Positions 42,595 through 51,505 are shown, counted from the first letter of the stretch. The stretch is DNA of 64,000 nt from Acidimicrobiales bacterium (GCA_040219085.1 JAVJTC010000020.1:62001-126000); one strand, 5' to 3'. The notes: generated from the sequence alone by a model not told the origin. Program-made: numbers and translations.

Positions 42595-43505
42595 TCCACG
42601 GTCGCCTCGATCCCGGGACGGAACTCCACGGGGGTCACGTCGGGGAAGAGGCTCTCGAGGAGCGTGGGGTCGGCCTGGGTGTGGGGGACGTCGCCGGCGC
42701 GGTTCGAGCCGTGGTTGCGTTCGAGGGGGCGGCCGAGGATCTCCTCGAGGTGCCCGATGATCTGGAGGAGATCGATACGGGACCCGAACGCGAGGTTGAC
42801 GGGTGTCGGATGGCTGACCTGTCTGATCACCGCGTCGACGAGGACCTCGGCGACGGTGCCGACGTAGGTGAAGTCCCGGCTCTGGGTGCCGTCACCGTGG
42901 ACGGGGATCGGTTCCCCGGACAGGGCCGCCTCGATGAAGGCGGGCATGACCGGTGCATAGGCGTGGTGCGCCGGTTGGTGGGGGCCGTACACGTTGAAGA
43001 ACCGGAAGGCGAGGGCCGGGAGCTCGTAACACTCACGGAAGGCGAGCGTGTACCACTCTGTGGCGAGCTTGGAGGCCGCGTAAGGGCTCATCGGCCTGGT
43101 CGGGAGGTCCTCGTGCTTGGGAAGGTCCGGCACGGACCCGTAGACGCTCGACGACGACGCGACGACGACGGGGAGGTTCCCAGCGTCGCGAGCTGCGATC
43201 AGCAGGTTGAGGGTGCCGGTGGCGTTCGCCTCGTGGCTCGCCATCGGGTCGGCGACGGATCGGGGCACGCTGCCGAGCGCACCGAGGTGGATGATCGAGT
43301 CGCATCCTTCGACGGCCCTGGAGACGGCGTCAGGATCGAGGAGTGTCGCCTCGTGGAATTCGACGTCGATCTCGTCGACGTTGTGACGGAACCCGGTCGA
43401 CAGGTCGTCAAGCACCCGTACACCTGCGACGCCGTCCGTCTCGAGCAGGAGATGGCACACGTTCGTGCCGATGAACCCCGCGCCTCCGGTTACCAGGACT
43501 CGCAT
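42573..43505 (-). CDS. NAD-dependent epimerase/dehydratase (UDP-HexNAc C4-epimerase-like)
   Basis: 310 aa extended SDR. VLVTGGAGFIGTNVCHLLLE binds NAD, SSSSVYG holds the catalytic Ser/Thr, and SPYAASKLATEW holds YxxxK; RFFNVYGPHQP is typical of the GalE/WbpP group that epimerises UDP-GlcNAc or UDP-Glc at C4. It supplies the donor for the initiating transferase next to it or for chain extension. Part of a minus-strand unit: ABC exporter, epimerase (28 bp), phosphoglycosyl transferase (22-bp overlap). A broken paralogue sits at 37193-37423 after the other exporter. Confidence 0.94.
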   Translation of the reverse strand: MRVLVTGGAGFIGTNVCHLLLETDGVAGVRVLDDLSTGFRHNVDEIDVEFHEATLLDPDAVSRAVEGCDSIIHLGALGSVPRSVADPMASHEANATGTLNLLIAARDAGNLPVVVASSSSVYGSVPDLPKHEDLPTRPMSPYAASKLATEWYTLAFRECYELPALAFRFFNVYGPHQPAHHAYAPVMPAFIEAALSGEPIPVHGDGTQSRDFTYVGTVAEVLVDAVIRQVSHPTPVNLAFGSRIDLLQIIGHLEEILGRPLERNHGSNRAGDVPHTQADPTLLESLFPDVTPVEFRPGIEATVEWWRSLR

Positions 43506-43533
43506 GGATTCGTTCCTCCGTCGATGTGGTTTG

Positions 43534-45243
43534 TCAGCCGAGGTGGGCGGTCTCGAGCCCGGGAAGGATCTGCTCGGTCGGCCCGACGCGGACGATCCGG
43601 CCGTTGTCGAGTTCGACGATCCGGTCGCAGATCGTCAGGGTCGTGAGGCGGTGGGCGATGACAACGATGGTCAGCTCGCCGCGGATGCGTTCGAGTGTCT
43701 CCTGGATGAAGCCCTCCGTTGCCACGTCGAGCGCGCTCGTCGGCTCGTCGAGGATCAACAGTGATGGCCGGCCGGCCAGCGCACGGGCGATGCCGATGCG
43801 TTGGACCTGCCCACCCGAGAGGTTGCGGAGCGTTGCGCCGATGGCCGTGTCGTAGCCGTCTGGAAGTGCGGAGATCGTCTCGTGGATGCCGGCGGCCCGG
43901 GCGGCGGCGGTGATCGCTGCTTCGTCGACGGTCTCTCGGTAGACGCTGATGTTGTCGCGCACGGTGCCGTGGAACAGCGCGGGTGCCTGGGGGACCAGCG
44001 CGACCTGACCTGTCCATGACTCGACGTCGTAGTCGCGGGCGTCACGGCCGTTGACGAGATACTGGCCGCCGGTCGGTTCTCGGAGGCGGACGAGCGCGTG
44101 GGACAGGGTCGTCTTCCCGCTGCCCGAGGGTCCGGCGAGTCCGACGACCTCACCGCGCCGCAGCGACAGGTCCACGTCGCGGACTGCGGCCGCGTCGGCG
44201 TCCGGGTACACGTAGGCGAGTCGTCGCAGCTCGATGTCTTCGATGGTCCCGAGCGTCTCGTCGCCGAACCGCTGCGCCGCCGAGCCGAACTTACGGCGGG
44301 TCTCCTCGAGCTGTTCGAGCGGTCCGACGGCACCGATGATCGTCCCGACGCTGTTCTGAAGGCGCGATCCGTAGCCGAGTGAGCGCAAGAGAAGCAGTGC
44401 GATGGCGCCGAAGCCGGCGACGTTCAGGTCGGCCTGGCGCGAGCCGATGAACAAGAGCGCCAGAACGACGAGCAGTCCCAGGGTCCGGTAGGCGGGGGTG
44501 ACGACCCCACGGATCGTGGCCGCGCGGCGTTCGAGGTTCCGGACCCGGCGGGTGTCCTTCTCGAGGAGTCGGCGGGCGACGGTCATGGATCCGAACACCC
44601 GGAAGTCGAGGGTGTGGGTGGAGACCTCGCTGATGGTCTCGCCGAGCGACATGCGTGCCCGTGAAGTGTGTCGTCCGAGATGCTTGAGGTGACGGTTGAT
44701 CGGGATCAGGATCGACACGACGACGCTCCCGAGGCCGATCATGATGAGCGTCGACACCGGGTTGATGGTGAACGCGGCCACCACCATCACGAGGACGCTG
44801 ACGCCGGCGACCGTGAGGGCACTGAGCTGTGACAGACCCTGCGCGCCGCTGGTCACGAACCCGTTGTGGGTCTGCAGGCGCCCCTCGCGCTCTGCGGACT
44901 GCTGCTCCCAACGTGCGTTCAGATACCGGTCCCACAGTCCCATCCGTTCCCGGTACAGGTACGTGGCGATCAGCTTCGCCATACTGAACGCGCTGAGCAG
45001 GCTGAACACCAGCGATGCCAGGACCGACACAGCGGCGATGCCGAGGAGCTGATCGATCGAGAGATCGATGTCGAACGGGCCGATGGTGCCGGCGAACGAG
45101 TCGTTGCCGTCGGCGACGATCTTGGCGAGGGGCACGATGGAGATGAGAGCGACCGTCTCAGCCACGGCTGCGAGCGCGGCGAGGACGGCGAGTGGAAGCA
45201 GCCAGATCAGATACGGCCTCAGGAGGCGGATGACGTCGATCAC
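43534..45243 (-). CDS. ABC transporter, fused membrane and ATPase domains (PglK/MsbA-like), copy 2
   Basis: 569 aa, the same length as copy 1. Six transmembrane helices, with conserved blocks AETVALISIVPLAKIVADG, ERMGLWDRYLNARWEQQSAE, GETISEVSTHTLDFRVFG in the intracellular loops. ATPase motifs: GPSGSGKTT, PQAPALFHG, NLSGGQVQR, LLILDEPTSALD, VIAHRLTT. The likely role is flipping a lipid-linked oligosaccharide across the membrane. It heads the unit with the epimerase and the initiating transferase, so it may be the exporter tied to the main pathway, with copy 1 as a diverged duplicate. Confidence 0.96.
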   Translation of the reverse strand: MIDVIRLLRPYLIWLLPLAVLAALAAVAETVALISIVPLAKIVADGNDSFAGTIGPFDIDLSIDQLLGIAAVSVLASLVFSLLSAFSMAKLIATYLYRERMGLWDRYLNARWEQQSAEREGRLQTHNGFVTSGAQGLSQLSALTVAGVSVLVMVVAAFTINPVSTLIMIGLGSVVVSILIPINRHLKHLGRHTSRARMSLGETISEVSTHTLDFRVFGSMTVARRLLEKDTRRVRNLERRAATIRGVVTPAYRTLGLLVVLALLFIGSRQADLNVAGFGAIALLLLRSLGYGSRLQNSVGTIIGAVGPLEQLEETRRKFGSAAQRFGDETLGTIEDIELRRLAYVYPDADAAAVRDVDLSLRRGEVVGLAGPSGSGKTTLSHALVRLREPTGGQYLVNGRDARDYDVESWTGQVALVPQAPALFHGTVRDNISVYRETVDEAAITAAARAAGIHETISALPDGYDTAIGATLRNLSGGQVQRIGIARALAGRPSLLILDEPTSALDVATEGFIQETLERIRGELTIVVIAHRLTTLTICDRIVELDNGRIVRVGPTEQILPGLETAHLG

Positions 45244-45348
45244 TGCTCTACCAGTCGGCGGGCAGTACCTGGCCTTGAGACCTGCACAGGGCTTCGAGGA
45301 TACGGCCCGGAGGCGCTCGACCGTCTCAGGGCCCGCCCTCTTCTCCGG

Positions 45349-45354
45349 TAGCGT
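45349..45354 (+). promoter_or_regulatory. TANNNT -10 box for the six-gene glycosyltransferase operon
   Basis: TAGCGT ends 8 nt before the ATG at 45363, a near-leaderless arrangement. It would drive the whole chain to 50808. Confidence 0.45.
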
Positions 45355-45362
45355 GACCGGCG

Positions 45363-46472
45363 ATGCGCATCACGTTCGTGACGAGCGTCGCCTTCGGCGG
45401 AGCGCTCGAGAGCTCGAACCTGCTGGCCGACCGCCTCGCGGCGCGGGGCCACGAGGTGGAGATGATCCACGGGACCCGTGGGCACTCGATGCTGAAGACG
45501 TTTCACCGGCGAGCGGTCAACCTGTCGACGAAGCTCTCCGGCACGCCGCTCGAGGACCTGTCGTGGTGGGCGGCCCGCCACCTGCGCCGCTCCGGTGCCG
45601 AGAGGCGTTCCGGCGCGGGCGTCACAGTGGTCGCCGTCGACGTTCCTGAGAACGAGGCGATGCGCCGTCTGGGTGACGGCGTGGACGTCGTAGTCGGCTA
45701 CAGCATCAGCCGTCCCGCCTGGCGCCAGATCCTGGGTCGCGCCCGCGTTGCGGGGGTCCCGACGGTTCTGTACCTGCGAGAGGACGAGTCGCTCGGTCAC
45801 CTGGACCGGCCCGACGCGGCCGACCGCGTCGTGGCGAACGCGGAGGTCCACGCGCGGCGGGCAAGGGACAAGGGGTACGACGCGACGACGATCCCGTCGA
45901 TCATCGACCGTGACCGGTGCCGCGCCGAGACGACGAGGAGCGTGGCGCTGCTGGTGAACCCGATCGCCGACTACGGGGTGGATGTGGTGCTCTCTCTCGC
46001 CGAAGTGCTGCCCGAGGTGCGCTTCGTCCTCCAGGAGTCCTGGCCGCTGACCGGCGAGAACCTCGAGGTTCTCGAGGCCCGCTGCCGCGAGCTTCCCAAC
46101 CTGGAGCTGCGTCGGTTCACGTCGCGCATCGCGGACGTCTACCGGGACGCGAAGGTGCTGCTCGTCCCCTACGGCGACGACAACCGCCCGCGGGTGGTCG
46201 CCGAGGCCCAGACGAACGGCATTCCCGTGCTCGGAGCGGATCGGCCGGGCATCGCGGAGGTGGCCGGTGCCGGCGGTGTGCTAGTCGACCCGGCGAGCGG
46301 ACTCGACGTGTGGGAACGGGAGCTGCGCCGGCTGTGGACCGACGCGGCGCACTACGAGGAGCTGTCGCGTCTCGCCCGCCAGAACAGCGTGGCGGCGGAA
46401 CGCGCCGAGGACGCGCTCGTCGACCGATTCGAGGAGATGGTCACCGAGCTGGTGGGGGCGACGTCGCCGTGA
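45363..46472 (+). CDS. Glycosyltransferase family 4 (first gene of a six-gene operon)
   Basis: 369 aa. GT-B fold: ITFVTSVAFGGALESSNLLA at the N-terminus, GRARVAGVPTVLYLREDESL and VANAEVHARRARDKGYD before the hinge, IPSIIDRD, and the donor motif VPYGDDNRPRVVAEAQTNGI followed by PVLGADRPGIAEVAG (E-x7-E degenerate to PRVVAE). It should use a nucleotide sugar to extend the lipid-linked chain. No membrane helix. The stop overlaps the next gene's GTG (4 bp). The preceding ABC exporter unit is divergent, so the two operons share a 119-bp control region. Confidence 0.9.
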   Translation: MRITFVTSVAFGGALESSNLLADRLAARGHEVEMIHGTRGHSMLKTFHRRAVNLSTKLSGTPLEDLSWWAARHLRRSGAERRSGAGVTVVAVDVPENEAMRRLGDGVDVVVGYSISRPAWRQILGRARVAGVPTVLYLREDESLGHLDRPDAADRVVANAEVHARRARDKGYDATTIPSIIDRDRCRAETTRSVALLVNPIADYGVDVVLSLAEVLPEVRFVLQESWPLTGENLEVLEARCRELPNLELRRFTSRIADVYRDAKVLLVPYGDDNRPRVVAEAQTNGIPVLGADRPGIAEVAGAGGVLVDPASGLDVWERELRRLWTDAAHYEELSRLARQNSVAAERAEDALVDRFEEMVTELVGATSP

Positions 46473-47323
46473 AGCTGTCGGTGATCGTTCCGGTCCTGGA
46501 CGTTGCGGCGACCCTTCCCGCCCAGCTCGAGGCGCTCGGAGCCCAGGACCACGACGGTGACTGGGAGATCATCATCGCCGACAACGGATCGGTGGACGGC
46601 ACGCTCGAGCTCGCCCGCAGTGCCGCGAAGGCGAACCCCCGGGTCACGGTCGTGACCGGTCCCACCGGGATGACCCGCTCGGTCGGGGCGGCACGCAACC
46701 TGGGGATGCGACACGCCACTGGTGACGCCGTCGCGTTCTGTGACGGCGACGACGTGGTGGCCCGCGGGTGGGTGCGTGCCGTGGTGGAGGGTCTCGCGGC
46801 GCACCCTGCTGTGACCGGTCCGCTCGACTATGACCCGTTGAACCCACCGTGGCTCCGTGGCGCGCGAGGAGCGGTCGGCGTCGACCAGTGTCCGATGTTC
46901 GACGGGGTGTTCCCGTTCATGAACGGCGCGAACCTGGCGGTGCGCGGCGACGTGGTCGACGCCGTTGGCTACTTCGACGAGCGCCGCGGCGCCGAGGACA
47001 TCGAGTTCGCGCTGCGGCTCTTCGACAACGGCTACGCCGTCGGGTTCTGCCCCGACATGGTCGTGCACTACCGGCTGCGGGCCGAGCTGGCGACGAACTG
47101 GCGACAGGCACGCGCCTATGGGGCCGGGCGGCGGGGGATCCGCCGTTGTTTGCGCGAACGGGGACTCGACGCGCAAGGACCCAAGTGGCGCAACGCTCTG
47201 TGGCTCGCGCGCCGTCTGCCCTCGATTCGGACCCGCGGCGGCCGATATCGATGGACGTGGGTCCTGGGGAATCTTCTCGGCGAGACGCTGGGCCGCGCCG
47301 AATTGTCCGGCACGGCGAGGTGA
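46469..47323 (+). CDS. Glycosyltransferase family 2
   Basis: 284 aa from a GTG overlapping the previous stop by 4 bp. GT-A inverting enzyme: KLSVIVPVLDVAATLPAQLE, WEIIIADNGSVDGTLELA, GAARNLGMRHATGDAVAFCD with the DxD as CDGDDVV (about residue 90), FPFMNGANLAVRGDV and the ED motif GAEDIEFALRLFDNG. The C-terminus is basic with an aromatic patch, typical of membrane-attached GT2 enzymes. It and the following gene are the same length (284 aa) and alike in sequence, so they are probably tandem duplicates with different specificity. Confidence 0.95.
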   Translation: MKLSVIVPVLDVAATLPAQLEALGAQDHDGDWEIIIADNGSVDGTLELARSAAKANPRVTVVTGPTGMTRSVGAARNLGMRHATGDAVAFCDGDDVVARGWVRAVVEGLAAHPAVTGPLDYDPLNPPWLRGARGAVGVDQCPMFDGVFPFMNGANLAVRGDVVDAVGYFDERRGAEDIEFALRLFDNGYAVGFCPDMVVHYRLRAELATNWRQARAYGAGRRGIRRCLRERGLDAQGPKWRNALWLARRLPSIRTRGGRYRWTWVLGNLLGETLGRAELSGTAR

Positions 47324-48174
47324 GCGCGCCCCCCGAGGTGTCTGTGGTCATTCCCGCGCGCGATGTCGCAGAGACGATCGACGCGCAACTCGACGCCCTC
47401 GAGTGCCAGACCTTCACCGGGCCCTTCGAAGTCGTACTGGTCGACAACGGCTCGACGGATGACACCGTCGCCTGTGCTCTGCGCCATGACCTGGATCTCC
47501 GTGTGGTCAGGGCAACGGATCGAAGCGGTGTCGCCTACGCCCGCAACGTCGGCATCGCGGCGGCCCGTGCCGACATGGTGCTGGTGTGCGACGGCGACGA
47601 CGTCGTGTCTGAGCACTGGGTCGCGTCGATGGTCGACGCGCTGTCGCACGACGCAGTGGTCGGCGGTCCCGTCGAGCTGGAGATGCTCAACACCCCGGCG
47701 CTGGCGGCCAGCCGGGGCCGCAACGACATGTCGACGCCGCTACGGCGCGGCAGCGTGGCCATGTTGCCGGGCTGCAACTTCGGGCTACGGCGCGAGTTGG
47801 TGGATCGTGTCGGTCCCTTCGACGAGCACTTCGACGGGCTCGAGGACCACGAGTACGCGTTGCGGTTGCACGCCGCGGGCGTCCCCATCGGCTTCGCCCC
47901 AGACGCGGTGGTCCACTACCGCTTCCGCACCGCCACGCGCGATCTGGTGCGCCAGGGCTTCTTCTACGGTCGCAGCCACCCGCTGCTGGCCCGCCGCGCC
48001 GAAGAGCTGGGCGCCCCTACTCCGCCGCGGTTCGAGTGGAAGGGGTGGGCCTGGCTCGTCGTGTACCTGCCGCTGCTGTTCCGGGCTGAGCAGCGGTGCC
48101 GGTGGTTCTGGGTGGCCGCCAACCGCTGGGGGCGGGTCGTGGGCAGCGTCGGGGTGAGGAAGATCTGGTTGTGA
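47320..48174 (+). CDS. Glycosyltransferase family 2
   Basis: 284 aa from GTG with a 4-bp overlap. SVVIPARDVAETIDAQLDAL, VVLVDNGSTDDTVACAL, RNVGIAAARADMVLVCDGDD with DxD, MLPGCNFGLRRELVDRVGPF and the ED motif LEDHEYALRLHAAG. It resembles the preceding gene across its length. The C-terminal part has WAWLVVYLPLLFRAEQ, an amphipathic or membrane-associated helix. Probable role: extension of the lipid-linked glycan on the cytoplasmic face. Confidence 0.95.
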   Translation: MSAPPEVSVVIPARDVAETIDAQLDALECQTFTGPFEVVLVDNGSTDDTVACALRHDLDLRVVRATDRSGVAYARNVGIAAARADMVLVCDGDDVVSEHWVASMVDALSHDAVVGGPVELEMLNTPALAASRGRNDMSTPLRRGSVAMLPGCNFGLRRELVDRVGPFDEHFDGLEDHEYALRLHAAGVPIGFAPDAVVHYRFRTATRDLVRQGFFYGRSHPLLARRAEELGAPTPPRFEWKGWAWLVVYLPLLFRAEQRCRWFWVAANRWGRVVGSVGVRKIWL

Positions 48175-49076
48175 GCCCCGCGCTGCATGGGATCCTGGTC
48201 ACCTACCGACGACACGATGACCTCGCCCGGTACCTCGATGTGCTCCGTGGCCAGACGGTCCGCCTGGAGCGGTTGGTGGTCGTCGACAACGAGGCGTCTC
48301 CGGTGGTCGCCGACCTGGTGCGCGCGGCCGCGGACGTGGCTGAGAGGGTCGACCACCTGCTGATGCCGGAGAACACCGGGCCCGCCGGTGCCATCGCCGC
48401 GGGCATGGGAGAGCTCCTCACCACAGCGGGCGACGACGAATGGATGTTCCTGCTGGACGACGACGATCCGCCGGTGCGTGACGACACGCTCGCCGCCATC
48501 GCCGCAGTGGCCGCCGACCTCACCGCGAGGGGCGACGACTGCGGAGCGGTCGGCGCGTGGGGGGCCCGACTCGATCGGTGGACCGGGCGGCTGCGCTTCG
48601 TGCCGGACACCGACCCCGTCGAGGTGGACTACGTGTCGGGGAACTCGCTGCCCCTGTACCGGGTCGGCGCGCTGCGGCGTGTCGGCGTGGGGCCCGCCGA
48701 GCTGTTCTTCGGCTTCGACGACCTGGAGCTGGGTCTGCGGCTCCGGGCGGGCGGCTTCACGGTGTGGTCGGCGGGGCTGGCCGCTGTTCACGGGCTGGGC
48801 GGGAGCGCCCGACCGGGGCGGGTGTCGGGGCGGGTGACGCCGCCCACCTGGCGGCGCTACTACAGCTTGCGAAACCTCGTGTGGATCTACCGCAGGTACG
48901 GTCTTGTCGTGCCGGCGCTGTTCGTGTCGGTGACCGCCGGTCTTCTCAAGCCCCTCGTGAACCTCCCGTTCAGCCCCCGGGTGGCCGGGCGGAGCCTCCG
49001 TCAGAACATGTCGGCGCTGCGGGACGGATGGTCCGGCCGCCTCGGGAGGTCTGTCGATCCGGGGCCCGTCAGATGA
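48171..49076 (+). CDS. Glycosyltransferase family 2 (GlfT2/rhamnosyltransferase-like)
   Basis: 301 aa from GTG with a 4-bp overlap. Motifs: HGILVTYRRHDDLARYLDVL, LVVVDNEASPVVADL, MPENTGPAGAIAAGMGELL, the DxD-like FLLDDDDPPVRDD, and GFDDLELGLRLRAGGF. The PENxGxAGA block and triple-Asp DDD are seen in galactofuranosyl- and rhamnosyltransferases. The C-terminal third has YYSLRNLVWIYRRYGL and a hydrophobic helix VPALFVSVTAGLLKPLV, so it is likely membrane-bound. Donor sugar not determined by sequence. Confidence 0.93.
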   Translation: MSPALHGILVTYRRHDDLARYLDVLRGQTVRLERLVVVDNEASPVVADLVRAAADVAERVDHLLMPENTGPAGAIAAGMGELLTTAGDDEWMFLLDDDDPPVRDDTLAAIAAVAADLTARGDDCGAVGAWGARLDRWTGRLRFVPDTDPVEVDYVSGNSLPLYRVGALRRVGVGPAELFFGFDDLELGLRLRAGGFTVWSAGLAAVHGLGGSARPGRVSGRVTPPTWRRYYSLRNLVWIYRRYGLVVPALFVSVTAGLLKPLVNLPFSPRVAGRSLRQNMSALRDGWSGRLGRSVDPGPVR

Positions 49077-50071
49077 GGAAAGGTGATCCATCCGTGGCTG
49101 GCCGGTTCGTCGATGTGGCTTTCTCGATCGATGAGAACTTCGCCAAACAGGGCGCAGTCGTGCTCGCCTCACTCGCAGCGGTGGCCGATCCCGATTCCCA
49201 TTATCGCGTGCATCTGCTCGGGGACGATCTCACGCCGTCGACGCGCCGGGAACTCCGCCGCATCGCTGAAGACGCCGGCATCGAGCTCAGACTCGTCGAG
49301 GTCGACGACAAGGCGATTCGAGCGCTCCCGGAGCTGTCGGGCAAGACCCGGCCCGCCTACTTCCGCCTTCTGCTGCCCGAGATCCTCGACGGCGTGGCAG
49401 ACCGCGTTCTCTACGTCGACGCGGACACCGTGTTCTGCGCCGATCCTGCCGAGCTCATCGACGTCGAACTCCACGGACGCGCCTTTGCTGCGGTCCGATC
49501 GGGATGGAGCCCCTGGCTGTGTTGCGAAGGCGGGCCGCCCAACTGGCGTGAGCTGGGGCTCGACCCCCGAGCTCCTTACTTCAACTCTGGTGTCCTGGTG
49601 ATGGATGTCGCCGCATGGCGCGAGGAGAACCTCTCCGAGAGGAGTTTCGCCTTCCTCAGCGACAACAGGGACACGATGACCCTCATGGACCAGCAGGCGC
49701 TCAACAGCGTCGTCCAAGGGGAGTGGGCTGAGCTACCTCCCCGCTGGAATCAACAGGAGTACGTGTTCTCCCCAACCGGCCTGGCGCGCGTGATCTGGAC
49801 CGAAGAGGAGGTCCGGGAGGCGATCGACGAGCCGGGGATCATCCACTATCTCGGCCTCCACAAGCCGTGGATGAGCGCAGGGAACCACCCTCAGTCGCAG
49901 CGGTGGTTCGATGCACTCGACACCACGAAATGGGTTGGTTGGCGACCCGAGGAACGGTCTCCGGCGGCGGCAGCGTACAACCGGTTGGTGGTGGCCTGGC
50001 GTGTGATCAGGCACGGATCGATCAAGGGTCGCTCCAAGGCGCCGAGCCGACATGGCCGCCCGGTGCGATGA
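49073..50071 (+). CDS. Glycosyltransferase family 8 (LgtC-like)
   Basis: 332 aa from an ATG overlapping the previous stop (ATGA). GT8 retaining enzyme: FVDVAFSIDENFAKQGAVVL, YRVHLLGDDLTPSTR, RPAYFRLLLPEILDGVADRV, the DxD YVDADTVFCADPAEL, YFNSGVLVMDVAAWR, DQQALNSVVQGEW and a C-terminal HYLGLHKPW metal-binding His. LgtC-type enzymes transfer galactose or glucose to surface oligosaccharides. Its stop overlaps the sulfotransferase start, so sulfation may follow directly on this sugar. Confidence 0.95.
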   Translation: MRKGDPSVAGRFVDVAFSIDENFAKQGAVVLASLAAVADPDSHYRVHLLGDDLTPSTRRELRRIAEDAGIELRLVEVDDKAIRALPELSGKTRPAYFRLLLPEILDGVADRVLYVDADTVFCADPAELIDVELHGRAFAAVRSGWSPWLCCEGGPPNWRELGLDPRAPYFNSGVLVMDVAAWREENLSERSFAFLSDNRDTMTLMDQQALNSVVQGEWAELPPRWNQQEYVFSPTGLARVIWTEEEVREAIDEPGIIHYLGLHKPWMSAGNHPQSQRWFDALDTTKWVGWRPEERSPAAAAYNRLVVAWRVIRHGSIKGRSKAPSRHGRPVR

Positions 50072-50808
50072 TCATCTCCCACGAGCACAGTTTCATCTTC
50101 ATCAAGACCCACAAGACGGCGGGATCATCCATCGAGGCGGCCCTGTCACCTCATGTGGGCGACGACGCGGTTGTCACGCAGCTGCTGCCTGACGAGCCGC
50201 CCGAACACAACAGCCGGAACCATCGCGGGCTCTTCAATCCGATCCCAGATGTCGTCGCCGCATTCCGCGCAGGCCATGATCGGCCGCGTCGCCGGGGTGC
50301 AGGGGTGTTCGAACCCCTGCTCCGGCTGCGGCGGCGTCAGCGCTACTGGGAGCACATGAGTCTGGGAGCAGCCCTTCGCCACTCTCCGCGGGAGGTCGGG
50401 TCCTACTACCGGTTCTGTTTCGAGCGGAACCCATGGGACAAGGTGCTTTCGATCTGGTTCTGGTCCGGGCGCCAGGCGGGGCGGCAGCGGACGATGGACG
50501 GGTTCGAGCGGTGGCTCGACATGCCCGACACGCCTCGCGGTCTGAGGTCGGATTGGCACCTCTACTCGCTCGGCGGGAAGCTGGCCGTCGATTTCGTCGG
50601 TCGATTCGAGGATCTCGAACAGGATCTCCGGGTGGCGATGCGCCCGTGTGGAGTGGACACGTCGATCCTCGAGATTCCCCACCACAAGAAGGCGCCCAGA
50701 TCGCCTGACGTTCAGATAAGTCAAAGGGCGAGCCGTCGAATCGAGGAGATGTTCCACCGGGAGATCGAGGCGTTCGGGTATGAGCCGCCTTCTGGCCTCA
50801 TTGCCTGA
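50068..50808 (+). CDS. Sulfotransferase family 2 protein
   Basis: 246 aa from an ATG with a 4-bp overlap. It opens with IISHEHSFIFIKTHKTAGSS, the PAPS-binding 5'-phosphosulfate loop of the Sulfotransfer_2 family (KTHKTAGSS), and has the 3'-phosphate motif YRFCFERNPWDKVLSIW. No signal peptide; likely sulfates the cytoplasmic lipid-linked intermediate made by the five glycosyltransferases before it. It ends 19 bp from another Sulfotransfer_2 gene pointing towards it. A truncated relative with the same opening (MIISHAHRFIFIKTEKTAG) is at 60515-60775. Confidence 0.93.
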   Translation: MIISHEHSFIFIKTHKTAGSSIEAALSPHVGDDAVVTQLLPDEPPEHNSRNHRGLFNPIPDVVAAFRAGHDRPRRRGAGVFEPLLRLRRRQRYWEHMSLGAALRHSPREVGSYYRFCFERNPWDKVLSIWFWSGRQAGRQRTMDGFERWLDMPDTPRGLRSDWHLYSLGGKLAVDFVGRFEDLEQDLRVAMRPCGVDTSILEIPHHKKAPRSPDVQISQRASRRIEEMFHREIEAFGYEPPSGLIA

Positions 50809-50827
50809 CGATGCTGTTCGACCACTG

Positions 50828-51505
50828 CTATTCGTAACCGAAGATCTCCATATCCAACGCGTAGAGAACGGCAGCGCGCTGCCTGAGAGCGGCGGACCAG
50901 GCGTTGTCTCTCTTCTCCGTCGCGTTCTTTACTGGCACGTCGGAGAACTCGACGTCGAGATGGGCAAACACCTGTCCGAGGTCGGAGGCCAAGTTCTCCA
51001 TCCGCCCGAGAAAGTCGATTCGTGTCAGGTCGATGGAGCGGCTCTGGAGCCGGACGTGCGGCTCAGCGTTTCGTAGGTCCAGCGTCTCGAGGTGCTCGAG
51101 GAAGCCCTCTGGTGACCGGCTCGAAGGCGGTAGTGCGTAGAAGTTCCGGTCCCGGACCTTATTTCGCCAGCACGACTCCAGGCGGTCAACTGGATGGCGG
51201 ACGATTGCCCAAGCGAAATAGCTGTCGAATAGCCGTAGCGGTAGTCGCACGTGCGCTGGGTGCCGGGCTTCGCAGGTTATCGAATGGTCGTCGAACGCCT
51301 GAAGAAGTGCGCGCGATGCAACCTTTGGGACGCGGTACCAAATGAAAGAACTGCTATGACTAATCGTGACGTCATACGGGCGCAAAGGGGTGAGCCGCAA
51401 AGCGCGCTGAAGGTATCGGCCAGGGCGAGTAAGTGTCCGGTCGCGTCCTGGGATCGTTCGGAAGAATCGTTGTGCAATATGCCGCTCAGGCTGTCCAGCG
51501 TTCAA
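50828..51505 (-). CDS. Sulfotransferase family 2 protein
   Basis: 225 aa from a TTG that lies inside the end of the preceding gene (20-bp overlap); an internal start is possible. The PAPS loop is SSSFIWYRVPKVASRALLQA (VPKVASRAL), with the 3'-phosphate motif FAWAIVRHPVDRLESCWRNK. The spacing and 'VPKxAS' form match carbohydrate sulfotransferases of the CHST8/10-like group. Base composition is locally lower in G+C (30 of 60 bases at 51301-51360) than in the bulk. It is the last gene of the minus-strand sulfotransferase operon. Confidence 0.88.
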   Translation of the reverse strand: MNAGQPERHIAQRFFRTIPGRDRTLTRPGRYLQRALRLTPLRPYDVTISHSSSFIWYRVPKVASRALLQAFDDHSITCEARHPAHVRLPLRLFDSYFAWAIVRHPVDRLESCWRNKVRDRNFYALPPSSRSPEGFLEHLETLDLRNAEPHVRLQSRSIDLTRIDFLGRMENLASDLGQVFAHLDVEFSDVPVKNATEKRDNAWSAALRQRAAVLYALDMEIFGYE

